NCBI GenBank assembly: GCA_038748065.1
Contig: JBCDJG010000019.1
Span: 19,808-83,807, forward strand
Direction of reading: 5' to 3'
DNA length: 64,000 nucleotides
From: JBCDJG01 sp038748065
GTDB taxonomy: Bacteria; Pseudomonadota; Gammaproteobacteria; Pseudomonadales; Halieaceae
Shown here: positions 52,609 through 60,629 of the stretch, one piece after another
Position numbering within the stretch: position 1 is the stretch's first letter
Layout of the letters: every line of letters starts with the position of its first letter
Notes under the pieces: generated by a model
The model's input: the letters and a program-made list of their open reading frames with translations, nothing else
Told to the model about the DNA's origin: nothing
Databases searched by the model: none
Translations under genes and position numbers: made by a program

Positions 52609-53022
52609 ATGAGCGCTTACAACCTGGCCATTCTGGCTGCTGGCACCTTCTTTCTCGTCGCCCTGATCACCGGCGTCTGGAAGTACCTTGAAATTGTGGC
52701 AAGCCCTGAAGCGAAAGCGCATCCTTACGTCGATATCGCGCACCGTAGCGCGCTGATGTACAGCTTTGCCGCCATACTGCTGTCGGTGTTCGTACAGATC
52801 AGTGAGCTACCTGCCACTTTGGAGTTCTGGGCCGCGCTCATGCCCCTGGTTTTTTTTGGCCTCGCGATCGCAAGCTACATAGCTCAGGGCTGGATTCAGC
52901 GTACCGATAACCAACTGCGTGATGCCCACGGCTCGGTCGGCGTCTTCATGTGGGCGCTCATCGTCGCAGAAATCGGCGGTTTTTCCGTGCTGTTCTACGG
53001 CGTGATCATCGCGATATTCTGA
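52609..53022 (+). CDS. Four-helix membrane protein of unknown function
   Basis: 137 residues from the ATG at 52609, 13 bases after agmatinase. Four hydrophobic helices are evident (LAILAAGTFFLVALITGVW, ALMYSFAAILLSVFVQI, FWAALMPLVFFGLAIASYIA, VFMWALIVAEIGGFSVLFYG). A conserved-looking HPYVDIAHRSALMY segment sits between the first two. I do not recognise the family. It may be co-transcribed with the polyamine genes. Confidence 0.7.
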   Translation: MSAYNLAILAAGTFFLVALITGVWKYLEIVASPEAKAHPYVDIAHRSALMYSFAAILLSVFVQISELPATLEFWAALMPLVFFGLAIASYIAQGWIQRTDNQLRDAHGSVGVFMWALIVAEIGGFSVLFYGVIIAIF

Positions 53023-53031
53023 GTACCTCAG

Positions 53032-53433
53032 GTGAGCGCGCTCTCCCTTGTTCTCGTTCTAAAAATCTCGGCAACCATCATTTTTTGGTGTGCTCCATTG
53101 CTGCTATTGCCCGGGTCAACACTGGAGCAGTTTGGCTTTCCTCGCCAGGAGAGCTACATGTTTGTAAGGATGCTTGGTTGGGCATACCTGGCTCTTTGTG
53201 TTGGCTACGCTTTCGGGCTGTCCGCCTCGTTGCAGGGAGAACGCCTGCGCGGCCCGATCTGGGTAGGTATTGTCAGCAACGGCGGTGCCTGCCTTCTGCT
53301 GCTGTACTACGGCGTGCAGGGAACCTGGTCTGACTGGGGCGCCTTTGTACAGTTTACTGCCTGGTCATCAACAGCGGCGACGGCACTCATCACAGCCGGA
53401 TTGCTGCGCTATGGCGTCTTTGCAAGCGCCTGA
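53032..53433 (+). CDS. Four-helix membrane protein of unknown function
   Basis: A 133-residue product with a GTG start, 9 bases after the preceding membrane-protein gene. It has helices at about 4-24, 47-63, 76-93 and 107-127. Short motifs include FWCAPLLLLPGSTLEQFGFP and YYGVQGTWSDWGAF. No family recognised. Spacing suggests co-expression with its neighbour. Confidence 0.65.
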   Translation: MSALSLVLVLKISATIIFWCAPLLLLPGSTLEQFGFPRQESYMFVRMLGWAYLALCVGYAFGLSASLQGERLRGPIWVGIVSNGGACLLLLYYGVQGTWSDWGAFVQFTAWSSTAATALITAGLLRYGVFASA

Positions 53434-53569
53434 CAAAGTGCTGGCTATTGATCTGCACGACTACGGTAGCTATCACAGTGGTGCGTTGACTGGCTGCGTT
53501 GTGAGTATCGCAACGGGCGCAGCGATGGCGTAAGGTGGCACCAGGCCCAAAATAATAAAGAGAGATGGC

Positions 53570-54025
53570 ATGACTTACTCTTGCCAGTGTCCTTGCGGCA
53601 CTTCCCGTTTTGAAATTAATGGCGAGCCCATTGCGCGTTTCTTTTGTCACTGTACGATTTGCCAGGCGCAGTACCAGGCGCCTTATGTGGATATCAATCT
53701 CTACAAGCTCAATGAAGTTGAAATTCCCCATGGCCTTAGCCTCGACTTCAAGCAACTGAAGCGCTTCATGGCTGTCGATCGTGGTTTTTGCCCGAGTTGC
53801 CAAAAACCTGTTATGGCGAAGGTGGGCGAGGGTGGCAAAGGCTTTGGCTTTGTTGCTGTCAGGAATTACAGCGACCCGTCCAATTTACCGCCGCCGGAGA
53901 TGCATGTTTACTACGGCACACGGGTGGCCGACGTGGATGACGACCTGCCCAAATACGCAAATTTCCTCACCAGCAACTATGCCTTAATTAAGCGAATGAC
54001 ACGCGCCAGCGGCAACAAGGCCTGA
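53570..54025 (+). CDS. GFA family zinc protein
   Basis: A 151-residue member of the glutathione-dependent formaldehyde-activating (GFA/Mss4-like) fold. Zinc-binding Cys are seen in CQCPCG (C5, C7, C9), CHCTIC (C26, C28, C31) and CPSC (C74, C77). Most bacterial members have unknown substrates; the formaldehyde reaction should not be assumed. Imperfect inverted repeats of about 21 bases flank the gene. Confidence 0.85.
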   Translation: MTYSCQCPCGTSRFEINGEPIARFFCHCTICQAQYQAPYVDINLYKLNEVEIPHGLSLDFKQLKRFMAVDRGFCPSCQKPVMAKVGEGGKGFGFVAVRNYSDPSNLPPPEMHVYYGTRVADVDDDLPKYANFLTSNYALIKRMTRASGNKA

Positions 54026-54127
54026 ACACAGCAAAGCGCATCTGTCCAGCCATTCGGTCAAGGCGCCGGTGGCGATACTGACGATAACATTCGACTTATA
54101 CGGATTTTTCCTGCGTGTCGATAGCGT

Positions 54128-55321
54128 GTGATTAGAAGACTCCTTGCGGGCATACTGGTTCTCGGCCTTGTTTTCCTGGCGTTTGATTACGCCAGTGCTC
54201 CGGTATTTTGGCAGCGCTTTCTCGCTTCGCTGAGCGCCAGTGGTACAGGCGCCTATTCCGAGGTTTTTGACGTACAGGAACGGGTGGCCGGAAACCCGGG
54301 GTCTTTCACCTTGCCGGTGGCCACAGCTGAAAACCGCAGCCTCGATGAAACGGGCGTGGCCGACCTCATTGCCTATGCTGAGTACTATGAATCCTTCAGC
54401 CTGATCGTAATACACAAGGGCGAGGTTCAGCTGGAGTGGTACCGCGAGGGCTACGATGCCGCCAAGCTGACCCAGTCCCAGTCAATGCACAAGTCACTTC
54501 AGGCCCTGCTCGTGGGTATCATGATGTCAGAGGGCCTCATCGAATCCGTAGATGACCCTATCGGTGCTTACCTCGACGAGCTCGCGGCCGATGCCCGGGG
54601 CGAAATTACGATCAGACAGCTGTTGCGAATGACCTCGGGCCTGCGCAATTTTCAGGCATCTTTTAATCCCTGGGGAGACGCCTTTCGCTGGCTCTATTCT
54701 ACTGATACGCGCTCTGCGACACTCAGCTTTCCCCAGGCGAGCCCTGCCGGAGAGAGCTTTGATTACAACGACCTCAATGCGCAGCTACTTGGGCTCCTGC
54801 TGACAGAGGTCAGTGGTAAGCGCTACGCCCAATTGCTCTCAGAAAAACTGTGGCGCCCCTTGGGTAACGATGATGCCCGCGTATGGCTGGACCGCGAGGG
54901 CGGCACGGCTATGCACGCCTGCTGCCTGCTTGCTACTTCTCGAGACTGGGCAAGGCTGGGCCTGATGCTGCTGGAGAATGGCACGGCTCAGGGCCGACAG
55001 GTGGTCCCCGAGGCGTGGATTGCGTCGGCCACCTCTCCCAGTGATCTCACTCCCCACTATGGCTATCAAATCTGGCTGGCGAATAATACGCTGCCGAACC
55101 CGAGAACGACCGGCTACCAGCGACGTGAAGACTGGCTGGCGGATGATGTCTTTTACTTTTCCGGCTACGGCGCTCAGCGCGTCATCATCAGTCGTGAAAA
55201 AAATCTGGTGATCGTGCGGCTGGGGCCGGCCGCAGGTTACTTCCCAAAGATCATCAAGGAGTGGGACAACGCGTACTTGTTTAACCGCGCCGTGCGAAGT
55301 ATTGAGAGTATTGGGCAGTAA
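54128..55321 (+). CDS. Serine hydrolase, class C beta-lactamase family, membrane-anchored
   Basis: A 397-residue protein, GTG start, with an N-terminal hydrophobic helix (residues 4-19) that probably anchors it on the periplasmic side. The catalytic SxxK is S119-M-H-K122 and the second motif is Y213-N-D. The late motif reads GYGAQ where beta-lactamases have KTG. It is a shorter relative of the lipoprotein hydrolase at 25835-27439. Esterase or amidase activity is likely; the substrate is unknown. Confidence 0.85.
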   Translation: MIRRLLAGILVLGLVFLAFDYASAPVFWQRFLASLSASGTGAYSEVFDVQERVAGNPGSFTLPVATAENRSLDETGVADLIAYAEYYESFSLIVIHKGEVQLEWYREGYDAAKLTQSQSMHKSLQALLVGIMMSEGLIESVDDPIGAYLDELAADARGEITIRQLLRMTSGLRNFQASFNPWGDAFRWLYSTDTRSATLSFPQASPAGESFDYNDLNAQLLGLLLTEVSGKRYAQLLSEKLWRPLGNDDARVWLDREGGTAMHACCLLATSRDWARLGLMLLENGTAQGRQVVPEAWIASATSPSDLTPHYGYQIWLANNTLPNPRTTGYQRREDWLADDVFYFSGYGAQRVIISREKNLVIVRLGPAAGYFPKIIKEWDNAYLFNRAVRSIESIGQ

Positions 55322-55383
55322 GGTGCAGCGATTACATGTGCTGAATAAAGCGCTATCCTCCGTGAGTCTCGGAGACAGAGGGA

Positions 55384-56142
55384 ATGCTTGAGATGGAACG
55401 CTCGATCCGTGAACGCGTGTCTGTGATTGCCGCTCTTGTTTTGGTCATCGCCGTCAATGCGGCGGCGAACGTTGTACCGATTGCTGGCCTGCAAACGGGT
55501 GAGGTTTCGGCCATGTATGCTTCCTACTTCACGCCGGCAGGCATCACCTTTGCGATCTGGAGTGTTATCTACAGCGGTCTGATACTCTACGCGATCTACC
55601 AGGTCTTTCCACAGCGCCGCGGCGAAGCTCGCCTGGCGACTATCGGCAGGCTTTTCTCTTTGAACTGCGTGCTCAACTCGGTATGGCTCTTCGCCTGGCA
55701 TTACCAGTACCTGGGCATCTCGCTCGGACTGATGCTGTGCATCCTGGCCACGCTGGTCATGATCTATCGTCATCTGGGCAGTGGTGCGGATGTCAGTTTG
55801 CTGGTAAGGGTACCGTTTACCCTATACCTGGCGTGGATTTGCGTGGCGACGCTAGCTAACCTGAGCGCCTTGCAAACGGCTTTGGACTGGAACGATGCCC
55901 TGCTGAGCCACGAGGCCTGGACGCTGATTAAACTGGCCTTTGCGGCCGCCGTTGGCGCTGCGGTCTGCCTGCTTAGGCGCGACCCGCTCTTTGTGCTGGT
56001 GATTGCCTGGGCAGCCTACGGCATTTCCGTCAAGCAGGCAGAAGTGCCGGAAGTCTATGGTGCGGCGGTGGCGGTGAGTGCCATCGGGGTGATGCTGGCT
56101 GCCTTTACCCTCGCGTCACGGCCCATGTTCAGGCCGCGCTAA
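55384..56142 (+). CDS. TspO/MBR-like membrane protein
   Basis: A 252-residue protein with about seven or eight hydrophobic helices. The N-terminal half fits the TspO/MBR (tryptophan-rich sensory protein) pattern: TPAGITFAIWSVIYSGLILYAIYQ, LFSLNCVLNSVWLFAWHYQYL, GISLGLMLCILATLVMIY. It is longer than typical five-helix TspO by two or three helices, as in a known larger bacterial and eukaryotic branch. Function unknown; TspO proteins bind tetrapyrroles. A GGAG site 9 bases before ATG supports this start. Confidence 0.75.
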   Translation: MLEMERSIRERVSVIAALVLVIAVNAAANVVPIAGLQTGEVSAMYASYFTPAGITFAIWSVIYSGLILYAIYQVFPQRRGEARLATIGRLFSLNCVLNSVWLFAWHYQYLGISLGLMLCILATLVMIYRHLGSGADVSLLVRVPFTLYLAWICVATLANLSALQTALDWNDALLSHEAWTLIKLAFAAAVGAAVCLLRRDPLFVLVIAWAAYGISVKQAEVPEVYGAAVAVSAIGVMLAAFTLASRPMFRPR

Positions 56143-56174
56143 ACTCCGCTTTTAACGTACCGCTCGGGGGAGAC

Positions 56175-57347
56175 TTATGCGGCCATGGTCGGAAGCTCTT
56201 CCCAACCCTTCATGAACTCTGTGCGAAACTTCTTCAGGTTCGAATCATCGATGGTGTAGTTGGGCATCCGCTCCAGCAGAAGCCGGGTGAGGGTTTCGCC
56301 CAGGAAGGGTCCAAAGTTGCGGCCTGCGCAGTAGTGCTCGCCTACGCCGAAAGTCAGGGTGCGCTTGGGCTTGCGGTGTATGTTGAACACGTCCGGGTGT
56401 TCGTACTCTCGCTCATCGCGCTCGGCTGAAGCCAACAGCATTAGCACCGCCTGTCCGGGCTCCAGAGTCTTGCCTTGGAATTCGATGGGCTGCGTGACGA
56501 TGCGACCCATCGATTGGGTAGAGGTATCGATCCGCAGGGCTTCGAGGAAGGCCTGTCGTGACAGTTCTGGATTGGCTGCGACCTCCGCACGTTGATCGGG
56601 GTTCAGGTACAAACGATAGGCCATGTGCGGGAAGCCCTTGGGAAACTGGGCGGGCGCGCCCAACAAGAAGTTAATTACGTGGTGAGCGATGACATCATCG
56701 CCCCTCTCGTGCAGCTGGCCAGCCTCTTCCAGACGGCCAAAGACCTGAATCATGCCATCGCCGGCAAAGCCTTGCAGACGGCTCCGTTGGATATAGCCTC
56801 TCAGCATTTCGGTGGATTCGTCGTAGACGCCCACCGCGTGATCGGGGATGCCATCGATCCCGGTATGCGCTATGCGGTGAATGGTTTCAGCTTCTGACTC
56901 AGGTAAGCCGCAGATCAGGGCTGTGAGGTGAGAAATTGCCGGCCAGGCGACATCGTGCACCATGTCAAAGCTGCCCCGCTCAGCCGCGTTATCCACAATG
57001 GCGCGGCAGACGGTCTCCATGCGCTCTGCAATGCGCCTGACACCATCGTGACCGATGGCGGGGCCTACTGTTTCCATGATCTTGCGATGCTCTGCGTAGT
57101 CCAGGTGTGAAATCATGACGATCGGCTTTTCACGCGGCTTGGGTTGCAGCACGAGGTTAGGGATATCACCGTATTCCGACGACAGGCGATCGTTTTCACG
57201 AAAGCAGTCCCAGACATCCTGAAAGCGTGACAGCGCCCAGGCGTCGTATTTCTCAAGGTAATAACAGGGGGCCTCGTCACGCAGCTGTTTGTAGATGGGC
57301 AGTGGATTTTCCAGGGCCTCGGGGGAGTAGGGGTCGTAGTCGATCAC
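56175..57347 (-). CDS. Cytochrome P450
   Basis: A 390-residue soluble bacterial P450 with a GTG start. The haem-binding loop is FGVGEHYCAGR with thiolate C340. The K-helix ExxR is E269/R272, and RIVTQPIEFQGKTLEPGQ is the usual following strand. The I-helix (about 217-245) reads NFLLGAPAQFP where most P450s have AGxxT, so the proton-relay Thr is absent. It probably hydroxylates a terpenoid, steroid or fatty substrate with a separate ferredoxin; no redox partner is encoded beside it. Confidence 0.9.
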   Translation of the reverse strand: MIDYDPYSPEALENPLPIYKQLRDEAPCYYLEKYDAWALSRFQDVWDCFRENDRLSSEYGDIPNLVLQPKPREKPIVMISHLDYAEHRKIMETVGPAIGHDGVRRIAERMETVCRAIVDNAAERGSFDMVHDVAWPAISHLTALICGLPESEAETIHRIAHTGIDGIPDHAVGVYDESTEMLRGYIQRSRLQGFAGDGMIQVFGRLEEAGQLHERGDDVIAHHVINFLLGAPAQFPKGFPHMAYRLYLNPDQRAEVAANPELSRQAFLEALRIDTSTQSMGRIVTQPIEFQGKTLEPGQAVLMLLASAERDEREYEHPDVFNIHRKPKRTLTFGVGEHYCAGRNFGPFLGETLTRLLLERMPNYTIDDSNLKKFRTEFMKGWEELPTMAA

Positions 57348-57462
57348 GGCATATGTCCTGAAACTGTGTTTTACGTTAGCTTAGAGGCACTCGCGCGATG
57401 CACACAGACTTTGAGCATGGGTGCTGCAGATGTCTGTAGTCGGCCCAAATTTCTAAACTCGA

Positions 57463-57475
57463 GCAAGCTGCTTGC
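57463..57475. promoter_or_regulatory. Short palindrome between the P450 and GNAT genes
   Basis: GCAAGC-T-GCTTGC is a perfect 13-base inverted repeat about 115 bases upstream of the P450 start and 97 bases upstream of the GNAT start. It is the only clear symmetric element in this 224-base divergent gap. Its role is unknown. Confidence 0.3.
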
Positions 57476-57571
57476 CGAGCCATTCAGGTGTTACGGCCTG
57501 CAGTGAGCGGCCATGCCGCAAGACCTGTTCTATGCTTCCAGCGGTATCGCAGCGCGCGGTGGAGTCGCACT

Positions 57572-58084
57572 ATGGAGTTAAGAGTTCCCGAGAAACTGGA
57601 AACCGAGCGCTTATGGCTCAGGCAGTTTCGCGAGCCCGATTGGCGTGACCTTCATGAGTACTACTCGGATGAAAGCGCTACCAGCTATACCTTCGGCCGC
57701 AAGTTAAGTGAGGCCGACACCTGGCGGATACTGTGCGGGATGCTTGGACACTGGGCCGCGCGGGGATATGGCCCCTACGCGGTTGAAGAGAAGGCAAGCG
57801 GTGTAGTGCTCGGCACGGTTGGCTTCTGGTTCCCGCTCGATTGGCCTGAGCCGGAAATCAAGTGGGCCCTGGCCGCCCGCCATTGGGGAAAAGGCTTTGC
57901 GAAAGAGGCTGCGTTAGCCGTGCTTGCTGCGGGTAGGGAGCACCTCAGGGATATCAGGCTGATCAGCATGATTCACCCGGAAAACACGCCTTCTATCAGG
58001 TTGGCCGAAGCCATGGGGGCGCGATACGAATATTCCGTAGACTATGAAGATAAGCCGCACCACGTCTATCGGCACAGCTATTGA
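57572..58084 (+). CDS. GNAT family N-acetyltransferase (RimJ/RimL type)
   Basis: 170 residues from the ATG at 57572, with GGAG 7 bases upstream. The order of segments is that of Acetyltransf_3: LETERLWLRQFREPDWRDLHEYY, then GVVLGTVGFWFPLDWPEPEIKWAL, the acetyl-CoA loop ARHWGKGFAKEAALAVL (R/Q-x-x-G-x-G/A variant), and HPENTPSIRLAEAMGARYE. It transfers acetyl groups to an amine, possibly a protein N-terminus or small molecule. Confidence 0.88.
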   Translation: MELRVPEKLETERLWLRQFREPDWRDLHEYYSDESATSYTFGRKLSEADTWRILCGMLGHWAARGYGPYAVEEKASGVVLGTVGFWFPLDWPEPEIKWALAARHWGKGFAKEAALAVLAAGREHLRDIRLISMIHPENTPSIRLAEAMGARYEYSVDYEDKPHHVYRHSY

Positions 58085-58101
58085 TACTGGCGGCAGGCGC
58101 C

Positions 58102-58135
58102 AAAAAAAACCCCGGTCGCTTTGCAGCGACCGGGG
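58102..58135 (-). terminator. Intrinsic terminator of the TonB receptor gene
   Basis: On the minus strand, an 11-base perfect GC-rich stem (CCCCGGTCGCT and its complement, 58110-58120 with 58125-58135) with a 4-base loop is followed by eight T. This is a strong rho-independent terminator just after the receptor stop codon. Confidence 0.92.
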
Positions 58136-58159
58136 CTGTTGATAGGTATACCAGCTAAG

Positions 58160-60457
58160 CTAGTCCCAATTGGCGCCGATTCGAACACCCACGGTGCGTG
58201 GCCGTTTCGGCCCAAAGAAGTGCGAGGGCGTCTTGCCGCCGTTGTTGTTCTGGCCATCCCAGGTGAACTCATCCGTGAAATTTTCCACGTAGGCCTGCAC
58301 GAACCAGTTGTCGTCGGACTCATAGCCGACGCGGAAGTTCATCTCGGCGTAGCTGTCGATGAAGGTCTCGGGCAGGCCTTCCCAGCCGCCACCGCGTTCG
58401 TCTTCGTAGCTCAGCTCATAGGCGCCAGTGATGGCGCCACCGCTGAGCGGGAAGTAGCCGTCGAGTACGAAAGCTGCGGTCCACTCGGGGGCCCAGAAGA
58501 TGCGGCTCCCCTCGCAGCCGTTGGGATCACCGAGGCCACACAGGTCCTGAATTTCGTTCGCTTCGCTGTCGAGATACGAGACTGCCAGGTACGCTGTGAA
58601 ATAGTCACCGAGGCCTGCAGTAAAGGAGGCCTCGATGCCTTGCCCGTCGATCTCGCCGGCGTTGCGAATCTGGGTGGGACCGCCACCGGAGGCCGCAGTT
58701 ACCTGTGCATCCGTATATTCGTAGTAGAAGGCGACAATATCCATGTTCATGTTGCCGTCAAGGAAGGTGTCCTTGTAGCCCAGCTCATAGCTGTCGACAA
58801 TTTCTGGATCAACTGTGTCGGGGCGGAAGCGTCCGTTCGGCGGTATGTCAGTTTCACCCACGGCGCTCGGTGACAGGGTGAAGGTGCCGTAGCCGCCAGC
58901 CTTGAAACCCTCGGTGTAGCTTGCATAGACCATGGCCGTGTCGTTCGGCGTCCAACGCAGGATCAGGCGCGGCGTCCAGTCATCCCAGGTTTCGGTGTCC
59001 TTGATGGTGCCATCGGTGGAGAAGCCAAAGCCCCAGAACGCGCCGAGGTCACTCTCCGGGTTGGGAACGTTAACCGTAAACTCCTTTTCATCTTCGGTGT
59101 AGCGTACACCGCCCTCAATTGCCCAACTATCGGTAATCTGCCAGGCCAGGTTCACGTAAGTGCCCCAGCCGGTGTACTTGCCCGTGAAGAAACCAGTTTC
59201 TGTCAGCAGTCCGTCGGGGCTTGGGGTGAAGTCCGGGCCGATGTAGTCAGAGCAGCCCAGGCCCGTGCCGTAGTAGGCGTAGTTGTAGTAGGAGCAGATC
59301 AGATCTTCATCGACCTCGAAGGCGTAGCCCGTATCCAGTTCTTCCCGATAGTAAGAAAGCCCAGCGTACCAAGAGAGCGCTCCGTCAGTATTGGACGTTA
59401 GGCGGAGTTCTTGCTGGAAGTAGTCGCCCTCCTGATCCTGCTGATAGTTCTCCAGGGTCAGGGGCGTGCCATCGTAGTCCTCCGAGTAGAAGAACTCGTG
59501 GTCCTTGTAGCCGGTGTTGGAGGTCAGCGTCGCGAAGTCGAGGTCGTAGTCTATACGAATGCCGATAGATAAGAGCTCGGATTCGTCCGTCTCACCGGCG
59601 CTGATATCGGAATCCAGGTCTTCATCGGAACCGCGCAATTCGATCGGCCCAAGGGCCGCTTCGAGTGCATCCCAGACTTCACCCTCTTCCACCGCGCGAT
59701 AGAGTGAGCCGTAGCTCTCGCGGTCTTCGTACTCTACAAAGGTGTAGATGCCGAGGCGCTCGGTCTCGAAGGACGTGGACCACCGCAAGGCGTACTTATC
59801 ATATTCGCCGAGATCATCGCCGTCGAAAAAGTTCTCCGCGAAGCCGTCTTCCTGGGCGTGGTAGCCCGAGAAGCGCATCGAGAAGTTGTCATTGATCGGC
59901 GTATTGATGCCGCCGTCCAGGACCAGGTAACCGCGCTCGCCCGCGTCAATCTGGAAGTAGGCGTCGCGCTCCTGACCCGCGCGGCGTGTGTACACGCTGA
60001 ATGCGCCACCGATAGCATTGCGGCCGAACAGGAAGCCCTGCGGACCGCGCAGAATCTCTGCCCGGTCCAGGTCGAAGATGCTGCTCACCACGGAGCCGTT
60101 CCGGCCCTCATACAGATCGTTCTTGAAGAACGCGATAGAGGGCTCGAGACCGATGCCGAAGTCCTGGGTCCGAATGCCTCTGACGCTAACGGCGTCGATG
60201 AAGCTGTCCTGGCTATTGCCGGTTACGCCCGGCGTGTACTGAATCAGGTCTTTGACGTCGTTCAGATTGGCCTGCTGCATGAAGTCGCCAGATAGCGCGG
60301 TGATCGACAGCGGCACGTCCTGCACTGACTGCTCGCGCTTGGTGGCGGTAACGATAACCTCCTCCAGAGTTTGCGCGGCAGCGGGTGTCGCAATTGCCCC
60401 TGCAACAACGGCCGCAGATACGGCCTTCGCCAGCGTTTTTGGCTGGAATCCCCTCAT
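58160..60457 (-). CDS. TonB-dependent receptor
   Basis: A 765-residue outer-membrane receptor. The signal peptide (AVSAAVVAGAIATPAAAQ) ends near residue 29. TonB-box-like LEEVIVTATKREQSVQDVPLS follows directly, so there is no STN domain. The plug contains GVRGIRTQDFGIGLEPSIAFF-type wording (split here as VRGIRTQDFG and EPSIAFF) and RGPQGFLFGRNAIGGAFSVY. The barrel ends in TVGVRIGANWD. This Caulobacter-type style usually imports organic compounds rather than siderophores. A GAGGGGGG ribosome site and a CRP-like site lie upstream and a strong terminator downstream, so it is monocistronic. Confidence 0.92.
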   Translation of the reverse strand: MRGFQPKTLAKAVSAAVVAGAIATPAAAQTLEEVIVTATKREQSVQDVPLSITALSGDFMQQANLNDVKDLIQYTPGVTGNSQDSFIDAVSVRGIRTQDFGIGLEPSIAFFKNDLYEGRNGSVVSSIFDLDRAEILRGPQGFLFGRNAIGGAFSVYTRRAGQERDAYFQIDAGERGYLVLDGGINTPINDNFSMRFSGYHAQEDGFAENFFDGDDLGEYDKYALRWSTSFETERLGIYTFVEYEDRESYGSLYRAVEEGEVWDALEAALGPIELRGSDEDLDSDISAGETDESELLSIGIRIDYDLDFATLTSNTGYKDHEFFYSEDYDGTPLTLENYQQDQEGDYFQQELRLTSNTDGALSWYAGLSYYREELDTGYAFEVDEDLICSYYNYAYYGTGLGCSDYIGPDFTPSPDGLLTETGFFTGKYTGWGTYVNLAWQITDSWAIEGGVRYTEDEKEFTVNVPNPESDLGAFWGFGFSTDGTIKDTETWDDWTPRLILRWTPNDTAMVYASYTEGFKAGGYGTFTLSPSAVGETDIPPNGRFRPDTVDPEIVDSYELGYKDTFLDGNMNMDIVAFYYEYTDAQVTAASGGGPTQIRNAGEIDGQGIEASFTAGLGDYFTAYLAVSYLDSEANEIQDLCGLGDPNGCEGSRIFWAPEWTAAFVLDGYFPLSGGAITGAYELSYEDERGGGWEGLPETFIDSYAEMNFRVGYESDDNWFVQAYVENFTDEFTWDGQNNNGGKTPSHFFGPKRPRTVGVRIGANWD

Positions 60458-60561
60458 AGTGCTACCCCCCTCAGAGTAGAAATACGGTTGTATATCCTGG
60501 TTTTTAGATTGACTGTTTGCCCATCATAGCGCCAATCATGTCGGCATCACGCGGTTGGCGC

Positions 60562-60577
60562 TGTGACATTTGTCACA
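60562..60577. promoter_or_regulatory. CRP/Vfr-like binding site upstream of the TonB receptor
   Basis: TGTGA-CATTTG-TCACA matches the consensus TGTGA-N6-TCACA exactly, with 7-base perfect symmetry. It lies 105 bases upstream of the receptor start. This suggests cyclic-AMP-dependent (carbon-source) control of receptor expression. Confidence 0.7.
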
Positions 60578-60629
60578 AATTCTTTTCATTGAATCTGTCC
60601 ACGCGGTTAGACTGATAGCAGCTTTCGTT

